Assembly: GCA_025757645.1 (NCBI GenBank)
Contig: CP107216.1
Coordinates: 1,735,501-1,799,500 of the forward strand
From: Clostridiales bacterium
GTDB lineage: Bacteria; Bacillota; Clostridia; Oscillospirales; Oscillospiraceae
DNA: 64,000 bases
Direction: 5' to 3'
This document shows, piece after piece, positions 9,033-16,937 of the stretch. The translations under genes and the position numbers were made by a program. The notes under the pieces are model-generated. The model ran no database searches and had not been told where the DNA came from. It worked only from the letters and a program-made list of their open reading frames with translations. Each line of letters begins with the position of its first letter. The stretch's first letter is position 1.

Positions 9033-9917
9033 TCACGCGCTTGCGTAGGACTTCACGTGCACCTGCGCAGCGTCCAGCACACGCAGGGCGGCGTTTTCCT
9101 CGACCTGCGCCTTGGTGCCAGCGAACAGCTCGGAGTCGACCATGCGGACGATGCTGAAGTTATCGCCGACACCGAAGGCGTTCGGATCGTACATGATGAA
9201 TTCCACCTTCGCAAGGTTCGCCGCCGTAACGCTGGCCTTCGTACCGCCGTGCGGATAGTAGGCAAGATCAGCGGACGACGCGAAGCCGTTGACTTCGATC
9301 CAGGTAAAGCCCATGAAGCTGCCTACCTGGCCGCCGGCAGCGGCGGCGAGCAGCATTTCGTTGGACGTCGGGGTATACTTCTCACCGGCGAACTCCAGCA
9401 TCGTCGCGAAGAAGTCCGGGCTGCAAAGCACGATGGTGGGGTTGGCTTTCGCCTTGACCATGGCTTTGCGTTCGGCCAGTACCTGCGCCTTGAAGTTGGC
9501 CGCAGTGGTCTTCGTGGTGTTGGTGGATGCAGTACCCTCGGAGATCAGGCAGGCAAGCGCGCACTGATTCTTTGCCTCCGCGACTTCGCGGGTGGCAAGG
9601 GCCAGATGCTCCTCGGCAATCGGGAACGCCACAGCAGCCGCCTGCACGCCGTAGATCTTCTTCGACGCCTGCAGGTTGTTGTTGAAAACGGCCTGAACCA
9701 GCGTGTCAGCGGCAGCGGTGTCCGTGAAGTCACGGCCGGGCGTGCCGACAGACGCGGCGGTGGAGGTCAGCTTGTGCCAATAGCAGCCGCCGGCGCCGTC
9801 GACCATCACGTCCTGATAGGTCACACCGGGTACAAGCCAGGTCTTATAAAACAGGTTGGGAAGAACAGTTGCCTTGTACTGCTCATCCACGTAAAGGGAA
9901 CCATACTGGATAGACAT
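9033..9917 (-). CDS. Major capsid protein
   Basis: 294 residues, the normal length for an HK97-fold shell protein without a long delta domain. Visible features: an N-terminal arm (MSIQYGSLYVDEQYKATVLP), a spine-helix-like region (PIAEEHLALATREVAEAKNQC), the A-domain stretch PTIVLCSPDFFATMLEF, and the C-terminal MVDSELFAGTKAQVEENAALR followed by ...VHVKSYASA. It follows the scaffold gene, as in most siphophages, and assembles the icosahedral head. Confidence 0.85.
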   Translation of the reverse strand: MSIQYGSLYVDEQYKATVLPNLFYKTWLVPGVTYQDVMVDGAGGCYWHKLTSTAASVGTPGRDFTDTAAADTLVQAVFNNNLQASKKIYGVQAAAVAFPIAEEHLALATREVAEAKNQCALACLISEGTASTNTTKTTAANFKAQVLAERKAMVKAKANPTIVLCSPDFFATMLEFAGEKYTPTSNEMLLAAAAGGQVGSFMGFTWIEVNGFASSADLAYYPHGGTKASVTAANLAKVEFIMYDPNAFGVGDNFSIVRMVDSELFAGTKAQVEENAALRVLDAAQVHVKSYASA

Positions 9918-9941
9918 AGATCATCATTTCCTTTCGTAGTC

Positions 9942-10532
9942 TTAGCCCCTGAAAAACGGGTTGTTTTTGTATTTCTGGGCTACGTATTCTTTTGCGCCCC
10001 CCGCCGGCGGCACCATGCCGCTGTGACCGGACGAAAAGCGCGCCTTGCTGGCGGGATCGGCCACAAGGATGCCGGGAATCTCCTTGCCGTTCTGATCGGT
10101 GACAAGGCCGGTAAACAGGTCGTCGATCGACTTGCCGCGCGCATCGTCGGAACCCAGAGCTGTCACAAGCTTGTCCGTGATGCTTTCGCGCGTGATGTCG
10201 TTGACGAAATGCTTGCCCGACAGGAACGTGTCCACCGTACTGCGCAGCTTCACGGCGGCAGCGTCCTTCTTGCGGTTGTCCCTCTCGGTCTGCAGGTCAT
10301 TGGTCAGGGTCGTGATCTGACCCTTCAGCGCTGCGACATCCACGCCGTCAAAGGCGGCAAGCTTGCCCTGCACGTCTTTCAGCGATGTGTCCAGCGCGTC
10401 GTGGCGTTCCTGCAGCTTGGTGAATTCCGCCACGGTCTTGTAGTTTTCGGCGACGGCCTTGCGCAGATCCGCCGCCTTTCCTTCCGGAATCGTGATACCG
10501 AAGTCGGAAAGAATGGTCTCGATGTTCTTCAT
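9942..10532 (-). CDS. Phage scaffolding protein (GP20 family)
   Basis: 196 residues: an N-terminal helix (NIETILSDFGITIPEGKA), a long coiled coil with heptads of Leu (KLQERHDALDTSLKDVQGKL; TTLTNDLQTERDNRKKDAA), and a C-terminal NPFFRG tail. This is the architecture of GP20-type internal scaffolds, which direct capsid assembly and are then lost. It lies immediately upstream of the major capsid gene in transcription order. Confidence 0.85.
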   Translation of the reverse strand: MKNIETILSDFGITIPEGKAADLRKAVAENYKTVAEFTKLQERHDALDTSLKDVQGKLAAFDGVDVAALKGQITTLTNDLQTERDNRKKDAAAVKLRSTVDTFLSGKHFVNDITRESITDKLVTALGSDDARGKSIDDLFTGLVTDQNGKEIPGILVADPASKARFSSGHSGMVPPAGGAKEYVAQKYKNNPFFRG

Positions 10533-10676
10533 GCGTAATCCTCCTGAACGTGATTTTTAACAGCCCGTCGACTGTACGGATTGAGCCGGATGAACCACCG
10601 GCGGGGTCGTGATATGGCAAAGGGGCAGCCGGTTTCCCGTCCGCCCCTGCGTATCCTGATTTGATTTTTGGTATAA

Positions 10677-10712
10677 GAAAACCACCTTGCCGATTGGTAA
10701 GATGGTTTTCGC
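10677..10712 (-). terminator. Rho-independent terminator
   Basis: Inverted repeat AAAACCA...TGGTTTT with a T-rich 3' side on the minus strand, directly after the small Cys-rich gene. It separates the portal/capsid-maturation transcript from the scaffold and capsid genes. The 10533-10753 gap also holds a second GGGGC/GCCCC hairpin near 10620-10650, and no gene. Confidence 0.65.
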
Positions 10713-10753
10713 GCGTGCGTGATTATTATATAAAATAATTTTCTTTTCAGCCG

Positions 10754-10939
10754 TTATTTATGCGTAAGTTTTTCTTCATAACCTATCCCGTTGTTACATT
10801 CCTTCTGCTTGCTCGGATTTGATCTGAACATATGGTCAACAGGTATTCCATCGGGGAAGGCGTCACAGGCGCATTTCCACCCGTCAATATTTTCTCGTTG
10901 GTGGATGCACTTATCACAAGGGTAATCTGTACAAATCAT
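10754..10939 (-). CDS. Small Cys-rich protein coupled to the capsid-toxin-like gene
   Basis: 61 residues with six cysteines (CTDYPCDKCIHQ, WKCACDAF, KECNNG), probably zinc-binding. The CDAFPDGIPVDHMF segment resembles a widespread but uncharacterised family of small proteins. Its ATG overlaps the stop of the minor capsid protein as ATGA, so expression is coupled to it. The base composition is visibly AT-richer than the neighbouring phage genes, like the C-terminal third of that protein. By analogy with MuF-type polymorphic toxins it could be the cognate immunity protein; this is inference only. Confidence 0.6.
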   Translation of the reverse strand: MICTDYPCDKCIHQRENIDGWKCACDAFPDGIPVDHMFRSNPSKQKECNNGIGYEEKLTHK

Positions 10940-12747
10940 TTTCTTCCCCCCTTAATATATTTATCATATAGCGCTTTTGCTTCTTTCGGGACTTCTGCAT
11001 TTCTGCTTAACAGGACTTCCACTTCCGCAATGCACTCGGCACCATCACTAAAGGCTGTTGCGCTGATACCTTCTATGTGAACATTCCCTAAAGCTGCATA
11101 GAGTTTTTCGACTTCTTCAACACTCAACCCGTGTATAAGCTTTGCATGACCACACTCATGTATAACTGCTTCTTTAAGGCTTTGCGGCAAATTGCTTTTG
11201 GTATTTGCAATCATTGCGTCAGCCTCTTTAATAGTCAATCCGCCAAGAATCCGGCTGTTAATATTGATTTCGGCTAATCCGTACTGATTAGTAAACACCT
11301 GAAACAGAGCAGAGCTTCCGGTTGTATCATCATAAAAATCGCCAAACCGTGCGGAAGAAATGTACATATCTCCGTTCGATTCAAATTCTTTTATTGTTTC
11401 GCCTATAGTGTCCGATACTTCCGGAAGGATATTTTGGGTATCCGCCATCATTTTGAAGTCGTCAATGTCAATCGATTTTATTGTACTACTATTTTCGGAA
11501 TTTTCAACCGCTTTTGTAGGCAGCCCAGACGGGAGCTGCACACCGGTGATCTTCTGTTGTACCCGCGCCGCCGCAGACGCGGTTGACGCCGCCGAGCGAT
11601 CCCAGCCCGCAACGGCCAGCCGCTCGTGGTATGGTTTCAGGTCGTTATCGGCGCAGAACTTCGTGTAGGCCGCGTTCTGCGCCTGCAGGCGCTTGGCGGA
11701 CTGCGTGTATTTCTCCTGCAGCTTTGCCTTGGCTGCCGGATCTTCACAGTTTTTCACGGCCGTATGCAGCGCCGCACACTTGCGCTTCTGTGCACGGATG
11801 CGGCGTTCCATCGCGCGCTGCGTCTGCGACAGCTCATACGCGCGTCGGTTGGCTTCGGTGTCGATAGGCTTGTTGTGATTCTGACTGACGCCCGGCAGGA
11901 ACGGCGTAAAAGAATGGCAGCAGTTATAGCCGCACAGGCCCAGCGGGTTCTCCGGGTAGCCGGTCGCATCCAGCAGGTTATCAAACTGCGCGTCCTTGCC
12001 GTCGATGCAGTACACCTTGCCCTGCCAGCCGGCATGATCGGCGATTGGGTCGGTATCGGACACACGCGCGCCAAGATGCTGCGACACCAGCACATGATTC
12101 CAGCCCATGTCTTTGCACTGCTGGATCGTCATGTTCCCGGATGACTGCGCCACGCCGGTGCGGATGCAGCGCAGCACCGCCACTTCCAGCGTGTCCTTAT
12201 GGCCGGACGGATAGCGCACGATCGGCTGCACCTGCCCCAGCGCCTTCACGCCGTCGAGCATGGCAGCGGTATAGGGCTGCGCGCCGGTGCGCACTTTCCA
12301 ATACGCCGCGTCGCAGATGTCGATAAACGCCTGATTGGTCACGCCGGCCGTTGTGCGCGTGATGTTGGATATTTCACCGACCGTGCGTTCATAGGCGTCT
12401 GTAATGATCGCCATCATGCGGGGCGACAGGCCGGAAAACGTCACAGCGGAAGCTTCGGCGTCTGCCTTTGCCGCCTGAATACCGCTGTCCTTGAAGATCT
12501 TCGCGATTTCCTGCTGCGATTTTCCGGTGTTTTTGGCTAGCGCCTTCTGGATTTCATCCAGATTCCCTCCAGCCTGTTCCAGCACCCACGCCTGCCACTC
12601 GTCCGTGCCGGTCAGCAGCTTCTTTTCTCCGCGGCCGAACCGGATCATGAAGCGCTCGATCATGTCTCGCGCGATCCATTCCGTCAGGCCGTCCAGCAGC
12701 GGCAGCAGGGTTTCGCCGATTTCCTGAAACTGTTCCGGGGTAATCAT
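10936..12747 (-). CDS. Phage minor capsid protein with C-terminal HExxH metallopeptidase-like domain
   Basis: 603 residues. Residues 1 to about 400 follow the phage minor capsid protein 2 / MuF-like pattern: MGWNHVLVSQHLGARVSDTD, NPLGLCGYNCCHSFTPFLPG and the long basic helix after RRAYELSQTQRAMERRI. After residue about 411 the composition changes to AT-rich and a new domain begins. It contains HECGHAKLIHG (H530, E531, H534) and a downstream SDGAECIAEVEVLL with Glu571/Glu575 as possible third zinc ligand. The start overlaps the portal stop as ATGA. The first part likely sits inside the head near the portal; the second looks like an exchangeable enzymatic cargo or toxin domain. Confidence 0.8.
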   Translation of the reverse strand: MITPEQFQEIGETLLPLLDGLTEWIARDMIERFMIRFGRGEKKLLTGTDEWQAWVLEQAGGNLDEIQKALAKNTGKSQQEIAKIFKDSGIQAAKADAEASAVTFSGLSPRMMAIITDAYERTVGEISNITRTTAGVTNQAFIDICDAAYWKVRTGAQPYTAAMLDGVKALGQVQPIVRYPSGHKDTLEVAVLRCIRTGVAQSSGNMTIQQCKDMGWNHVLVSQHLGARVSDTDPIADHAGWQGKVYCIDGKDAQFDNLLDATGYPENPLGLCGYNCCHSFTPFLPGVSQNHNKPIDTEANRRAYELSQTQRAMERRIRAQKRKCAALHTAVKNCEDPAAKAKLQEKYTQSAKRLQAQNAAYTKFCADNDLKPYHERLAVAGWDRSAASTASAAARVQQKITGVQLPSGLPTKAVENSENSSTIKSIDIDDFKMMADTQNILPEVSDTIGETIKEFESNGDMYISSARFGDFYDDTTGSSALFQVFTNQYGLAEININSRILGGLTIKEADAMIANTKSNLPQSLKEAVIHECGHAKLIHGLSVEEVEKLYAALGNVHIEGISATAFSDGAECIAEVEVLLSRNAEVPKEAKALYDKYIKGGRK

Positions 12748-14096
12748 TCGGTATCAGGGAACAGCCCCGGTTTCGCTGTGTTGGCTTCGGCATAGGCCGC
12801 TTTTGCGTCGTCCTCGCTGAACCCTTCAAAGCGCACCAGATACATCCACCACGGCAAAACGCCCAGCTGGCAAAGGCTTTTCGTGTTCTGCCGGTCTTCT
12901 TCGTAGCTGTACGTGATGTCGCCGAAATTATACGCCACGGTATACGTACCATAGGGCGCCAGATCGTAGATGTCGGCGTAGTCGTTCAGTGCCTGGATCA
13001 GATCATCCACAGCTGCCTGGATGCGGTCGCGGATGTCCTTGATGCGCTGGATGGTACGGCGGTCATCGGCTTCCACCTGCGTCGCGGTGGCAAGGCCCTG
13101 CTTTTCGTTATAGCTGAAATAGCCTTCTGAAAAGCCGCACTTGGTCGACAGGCTTTGCAGCAGCAGATTGATGCCCGTCTGGCGTTCGCCTGTTTTCAGC
13201 TTGCGGTCAATTTCCTGATAGAAGCTTTCGGCCGCCGAGCCGGCAACGTTTTGCACATAGCGCGGCAGCCGCACGGAAACATTTTTCCGGCCGGGCTCGC
13301 GCAGCAGACGGTCATCCACAAGGGCGATCGACCGGGAATCCTGAATTTCGTCCACCATGGCAGACCATGCAACATCCAGTCCACGCAGCTCCGGCAGGGC
13401 GTTGGCATAGATGGACATACCGCAGGCGCCGCCGTCGATATTGTTGGCGTCTGGCATGGTGCACACGGCAAACAGCGGCGCGGTATCATCCAGCACGGCG
13501 TCCGGCAGGATGCCCACCCAATCCGGCACTTCGTCCAGATTCGCACGGGATGCCGCTGTTTTGCCCTTCGCTACCCGGAACGCGCGGTTGGAAACCACAT
13601 AATGCGTCCCTTCATAGCGGTGGTATTCTGCCTTGACGTAGTAATAATCCGGCGTTGCCTTCGTGTCGTACAGCACCACGCCGGTCACGCACTTGCGGTT
13701 ATCCACAGCCGTGATCGTAAATTCCGGCGGCGTGTACAAGCCGATGCTGTCCGGCGTGGGTTTCAGCAGGAACATACCGGCGGCGCAGCCAACGTCCACC
13801 ATGTCACGCAGGAACGGAATCAGTTCTTCGTTCAGACGTTCCTGCAGCCAATCCGCGCGGGCCGAGCCGGACAGTTCGACGCTGACGCCCATCGTCGCAA
13901 GGCGCGCAGCTTCGCCGGTCACGGCCTTCGCAAAATTGATGGTGCGATCCTGATCGTTTGCCCACGGCGGGGTGCCCGTCCAGATCTGCATCCACAGGTC
14001 TTCCGCTTCGCGCATTTCCGGCGTTACCAGCGGCGCAATGCGGAATTCTTCGCGGATCTGCTTTTTCACGCTGTCCAGCGGGATATTGATTTTCAC
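12744..14096 (-). CDS. Phage portal protein
   Basis: 450 residues from the GTG at 14096, which forms a GTGA overlap with the preceding stop and lies 10 nt from an AAGGAGG site. It shows the SPP1 gp6-like portal layout: the N-terminal MREAEDLWMQIWTGTPPWAN, the wing, and the stem/crown helices after GYFSYNEKQGLATATQVEAD, ending in RFEGFSEDDAKAAYAEAN. It forms the dodecameric DNA gate at one capsid vertex and follows the terminase genes. Confidence 0.88.
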   Translation of the reverse strand: MKINIPLDSVKKQIREEFRIAPLVTPEMREAEDLWMQIWTGTPPWANDQDRTINFAKAVTGEAARLATMGVSVELSGSARADWLQERLNEELIPFLRDMVDVGCAAGMFLLKPTPDSIGLYTPPEFTITAVDNRKCVTGVVLYDTKATPDYYYVKAEYHRYEGTHYVVSNRAFRVAKGKTAASRANLDEVPDWVGILPDAVLDDTAPLFAVCTMPDANNIDGGACGMSIYANALPELRGLDVAWSAMVDEIQDSRSIALVDDRLLREPGRKNVSVRLPRYVQNVAGSAAESFYQEIDRKLKTGERQTGINLLLQSLSTKCGFSEGYFSYNEKQGLATATQVEADDRRTIQRIKDIRDRIQAAVDDLIQALNDYADIYDLAPYGTYTVAYNFGDITYSYEEDRQNTKSLCQLGVLPWWMYLVRFEGFSEDDAKAAYAEANTAKPGLFPDTE

Positions 14097-14422
14097 AGGC
14101 AGCCAACCTCCTTGAACACTTCGCACATTTTCGGAAACTGCGAAGCAATCCAGTCCACGTATGTTTCGTCATGGCCGTATTCCGGATGCGTAAAGTTTTC
14201 GGACAGCCCGCTTTCAAACAGAAATGCATGAATGATCTCATGACGCATAACTTTTTTCTGATAGACGCTAAAGTCTTTCAGGTCGCAGTCTTTGGCCTTT
14301 TTTGAAATAACAATGGTCTTTACCGTTTTGTCGCAGTAACCATCGCATTTTTCAAGCATTGCATCTTCGGCCGCCGTGGCTTCAATGATTTCATATTCCG
14401 TCCCCAAAATATTTACAGTCAT
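14093..14422 (-). CDS. Small HExxH metallopeptidase-like phage protein
   Basis: 109 residues with a clear MRHEIIHAFLFESGL zinc-peptidase motif in its second half and four Cys (CDGYCD, KDCDL). Similar short proteins sit between terminase and portal in several Firmicutes phages and are annotated as predicted zinc proteases. The overlaps on both sides (4 nt with terminase, 4 nt with portal) mean tight coupling to the packaging genes. Substrate unknown. Confidence 0.6.
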   Translation of the reverse strand: MTVNILGTEYEIIEATAAEDAMLEKCDGYCDKTVKTIVISKKAKDCDLKDFSVYQKKVMRHEIIHAFLFESGLSENFTHPEYGHDETYVDWIASQFPKMCEVFKEVGCL

Positions 14423-16011
14423 GCACTTGCCCCCCTGCGCATCGTCAGCGGTTCCAGTGCGTACCGCGTGGCGTCGATGCTATGGTTATTCACGTCCGGG
14501 TATCCGGTGACGATGTTGCCGTCCCGATCCCGCTCGTATTCGTATTCCTGAAATTCCTTTGCCGCGTTCGGGCAGCGCACCGGGTCGATGATGATGCGCC
14601 TGCGCTGCAGCCACTTCATGCCGTGTTCGATCGACCCCGGGCCTTTGACAGCACCGGTGACAGGCAGGCCCATTTCACGGTGGTCGTTGACGCTTTTCGG
14701 TTCGGCCGAATCCGCCGTGATGGTGTAATCGTCATAGCCGTGCTCGATGATCCAACGCGCCGTCTGTTCGTTCGATTCCTTGCTGACGTAGTGTTCTGCG
14801 AAGATATACACCGCCTCGCGGTCGCTGTCGTAGTAGCAACGGATGAAGCAATACGGGTCGGGATACCAGCCCCAGTCCTCGCCCTGGAAGATGCGGTCGA
14901 AATGTGAAATCTCTTCGTCTGTGATCTCCCGCTGTTCCAGATAGTCAAAGACGCTGCCGCCGTCGCCGTTGGCCACGCCCTCGTATTCGTGTTCGTATGC
15001 TGCCGGGTTGACTTCCTTCAGGTGCTCCGCATCGGAGATAAACTTCGCGCCCAGCCATTCCGGCGGCGCTTCCGTGTAGCTGGAATGATGGAAAACGCGC
15101 CCCGGATTCGGGACAAGCCGCTCCTTGTTGACCCAGCTGGATTTGCTTTTTGGCGGGTTATAGGACGAAAAGTCGTAAGAATCCGCGCCGCCACGCAGCA
15201 CGGATTGGTTGATAGAACGTTCTTCTTCCGGCCCGCAAAGCTGGTCTTTTTCTTCCTTCCACAGGATGCCGATATAGCCAAACGGCGGCTTGATGGATTT
15301 CAGTTTCAGCGGGTCGTCACAGCCGCGAAAATAGATCGTCTGGCCGGTTTCTTTCAGCACGATTTCCAGCGGCGACAGTTTGCAGTTGAATTCGTCGTAA
15401 AGCCCCAATTCATTGATTGCCCATTTCATCTGGGCATACACGCTGTCTTTCAGGGTGTTGCCCATCTTGCGGATGATACAGGCGTGCATCGTCGGGTTGT
15501 TTTTCAGCAGCTCGACGATTTTCAGGGATATATACGACGATTTCAGGCCGCCGCGGCCGCCCTCGAAGACGTACGTCATGTTCGGCTGAATGCGCCGGTT
15601 GATGTCGACAAACGCCCGGCCGATGACGCGCGCAGGCAGCTCATAGTGCGCAGATGCACGCGCCGCCGCCCTTGTTTCCTGCTCTTCCTTGATGCGCAGC
15701 GACTTCTCAAGGTCGCCGGCTGCGCGTAGACGGTCAGCGATGGAGGTTTCGATGCCGAACTGGTCTTTTTCCTGCCCACGCATGATCGCCGTGCGCAGCT
15801 CCTGGATCTCTTTCAGGGATGCCGTGCGCTCGGATTCGATTTTTTCCTGCCGCCGCGCTATATAGATTTTTATGTCAGGTTTTGTCAGGTTTTCCGCTCC
15901 GATGGATTTGGCGGTTTTCGCCGAGTACCCTGCTCTGCGCGCCGCCTCGGTCGCGTTGCCCAATTCGATGTAAAAATCCGCAAAAGCGCGCTGCTTTGGC
16001 GTGAGATTCAT
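14419..16011 (-). CDS. Terminase: small-subunit domain fused to large subunit (PBSX type)
   Basis: 530 residues. Residues 1-60 (LTPKQRAFADFYIELGNATE and AARRAGYSAKTA) are the helix-turn-helix DNA-binding domain of a terminase_2 small subunit. Residues about 120-530 form a PBSX-type large subunit: an adapted Walker A GGRGGLKSS (151-159), a Walker B/ExE region (GYIGILWKEEKDQ), and RNase H-like nuclease acidic residues in ITADSAEPKS and NNHSIDATRYAL. Large subunits alone are usually about 420-450 residues, so the extra length is explained by the fused small subunit. No separate terS was seen. Confidence 0.88.
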   Translation of the reverse strand: MNLTPKQRAFADFYIELGNATEAARRAGYSAKTAKSIGAENLTKPDIKIYIARRQEKIESERTASLKEIQELRTAIMRGQEKDQFGIETSIADRLRAAGDLEKSLRIKEEQETRAAARASAHYELPARVIGRAFVDINRRIQPNMTYVFEGGRGGLKSSYISLKIVELLKNNPTMHACIIRKMGNTLKDSVYAQMKWAINELGLYDEFNCKLSPLEIVLKETGQTIYFRGCDDPLKLKSIKPPFGYIGILWKEEKDQLCGPEEERSINQSVLRGGADSYDFSSYNPPKSKSSWVNKERLVPNPGRVFHHSSYTEAPPEWLGAKFISDAEHLKEVNPAAYEHEYEGVANGDGGSVFDYLEQREITDEEISHFDRIFQGEDWGWYPDPYCFIRCYYDSDREAVYIFAEHYVSKESNEQTARWIIEHGYDDYTITADSAEPKSVNDHREMGLPVTGAVKGPGSIEHGMKWLQRRRIIIDPVRCPNAAKEFQEYEYERDRDGNIVTGYPDVNNHSIDATRYALEPLTMRRGASA

Positions 16012-16015
16012 GGGA

Positions 16016-16249
16016 TCACCCGCTATAGATTTTCGCCAGCGTTTTTACGACATCCGCCATGCTGTAAGTCTCCAGTACGCGCGTGCTGATATGCTTCCCG
16101 GTTTCATCGGTTTCTGCCTTTTCCAACACGTATTTTGTTACCATCCGGCCAAGCCGCTCGGAGTAGTGCTGTAACTGATTGACTTTGTAATGCTCGCCGC
16201 GCTGGTTCAGCGCCGCCTGCAGTTTGTAGGTAAGTTGTTTCAGATTCAT
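16016..16249 (-). CDS. Conserved small phage protein, function unknown
   Basis: 77 residues from the ATG at 16249: NLKQLTYKLQAALNQRGEHY followed by KVNQLQHYSERLGRMVTKYV, helical and basic, then an acidic C-terminus. It ends 4 nt before the terminase ATG. The ribosome site is weak. It could be a terminase accessory factor by position; no known motif was recognised. Confidence 0.55.
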   Translation of the reverse strand: MNLKQLTYKLQAALNQRGEHYKVNQLQHYSERLGRMVTKYVLEKAETDETGKHISTRVLETYSMADVVKTLAKIYSG

Positions 16250-16267
16250 AACCGCACCAGAATGCAC

Positions 16268-16300
16268 AAAGCACCGAACCCGAAACCGGGCCGGTGCTTT
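16268..16300 (-). terminator. Hairpin, probable terminator
   Basis: Perfect 9-bp inverted repeat AAAGCACCG / CGGTGCTTT around a GC-rich loop. The T-tract is short on both strands, so direction is uncertain. It lies after the regulator gene and before the terminase gene cluster. Confidence 0.45.
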
Positions 16301-16374
16301 GCTTTGTTGAGAGACAAGAGAAAAAGCCATGCGTACATTCTGCAAAAAGAATCAAAGGAAGAGAGGTATATCAC

Positions 16375-16423
16375 AAAGTGACTTGCGGGACCGGTCTCTC
16401 TCGCAATCCCGCGATATCACTTT
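16375..16423. other. Large imperfect inverted repeat upstream of the packaging genes
   Basis: Nested arms AAAGTGA / TCACTTT and GCGGGA / TCCCGC span 49 bp in a 220-bp gene-free stretch (16250-16470) between the regulator gene and the terminase operon. This place suits a late-operon operator or a packaging (cos/pac) site. Confidence 0.5.
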
Positions 16424-16470
16424 AACACAGATTCCCGTGAAAATGTTCCCGATTTTTTCCCACGTCACGC

Positions 16471-16911
16471 TCACGTCTCTGTGAGGCCGTACATTGTGAT
16501 TGTAAAATTCCGCAGTGCGCAATCCTTCCAACGGTAAGCGGTCGTTTTCTCGATGGCCAATTCCCGGCACAGCCGCTCAACGCCGCCGATGCACGGCGTG
16601 ATGTAAAAGCGCTGCAGCACGCAGCGGTCCCGCTCTGAGAGCTGATTCAAGGCACGATCCACGCGGCGCACCCGGTTCTCGGTCAAGCGCTGCGCCTCTT
16701 CCAGCCGCTCGCGCTTCAGGATGTTGTTGACGAGCGCATCGTCCCGGCCGTTTGAGCCGCCGGCGACCGGACTGCCGTCCGCCGAGGCACTGCGGATGCT
16801 CGTGATCTCCGTCGCCAGGTCAGCGATCTGATCGCTGATGTTTGCAATTGCCGCCTTTCGGTTCATGTAGTTGCGCAGCTCATCAGCCGCCTCCCGCTTC
16901 CAGTCCAACAT
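16471..16911 (-). CDS. Phage late transcriptional regulator (ArpU/RinA, sigma-like)
   Basis: 146 residues from the ATG at 16911, 5 nt after GGAGG. A long N-terminal helical region (LTENRVRRVDRALNQLSERD) is followed by a region-4-like helix-turn-helix at the C-terminus (CVLQRFYITPCIGGVERLCR, then ELAIEKTTAYRWKDCALRNF). This pattern is that of ArpU/RinA-type activators of the late operon, and it sits right before the terminase cluster. Confidence 0.75.
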   Translation of the reverse strand: MLDWKREAADELRNYMNRKAAIANISDQIADLATEITSIRSASADGSPVAGGSNGRDDALVNNILKRERLEEAQRLTENRVRRVDRALNQLSERDRCVLQRFYITPCIGGVERLCRELAIEKTTAYRWKDCALRNFTITMYGLTET

Positions 16912-16937
16912 CCTCACCTCCTTTGTCAGTCATCATT

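Noticed and set aside
8939..10538. Long plus-strand frames over the capsid and scaffold genes (9057-10538)
   Set aside because: Antisense to clear capsid and scaffold proteins, with no ribosome site.
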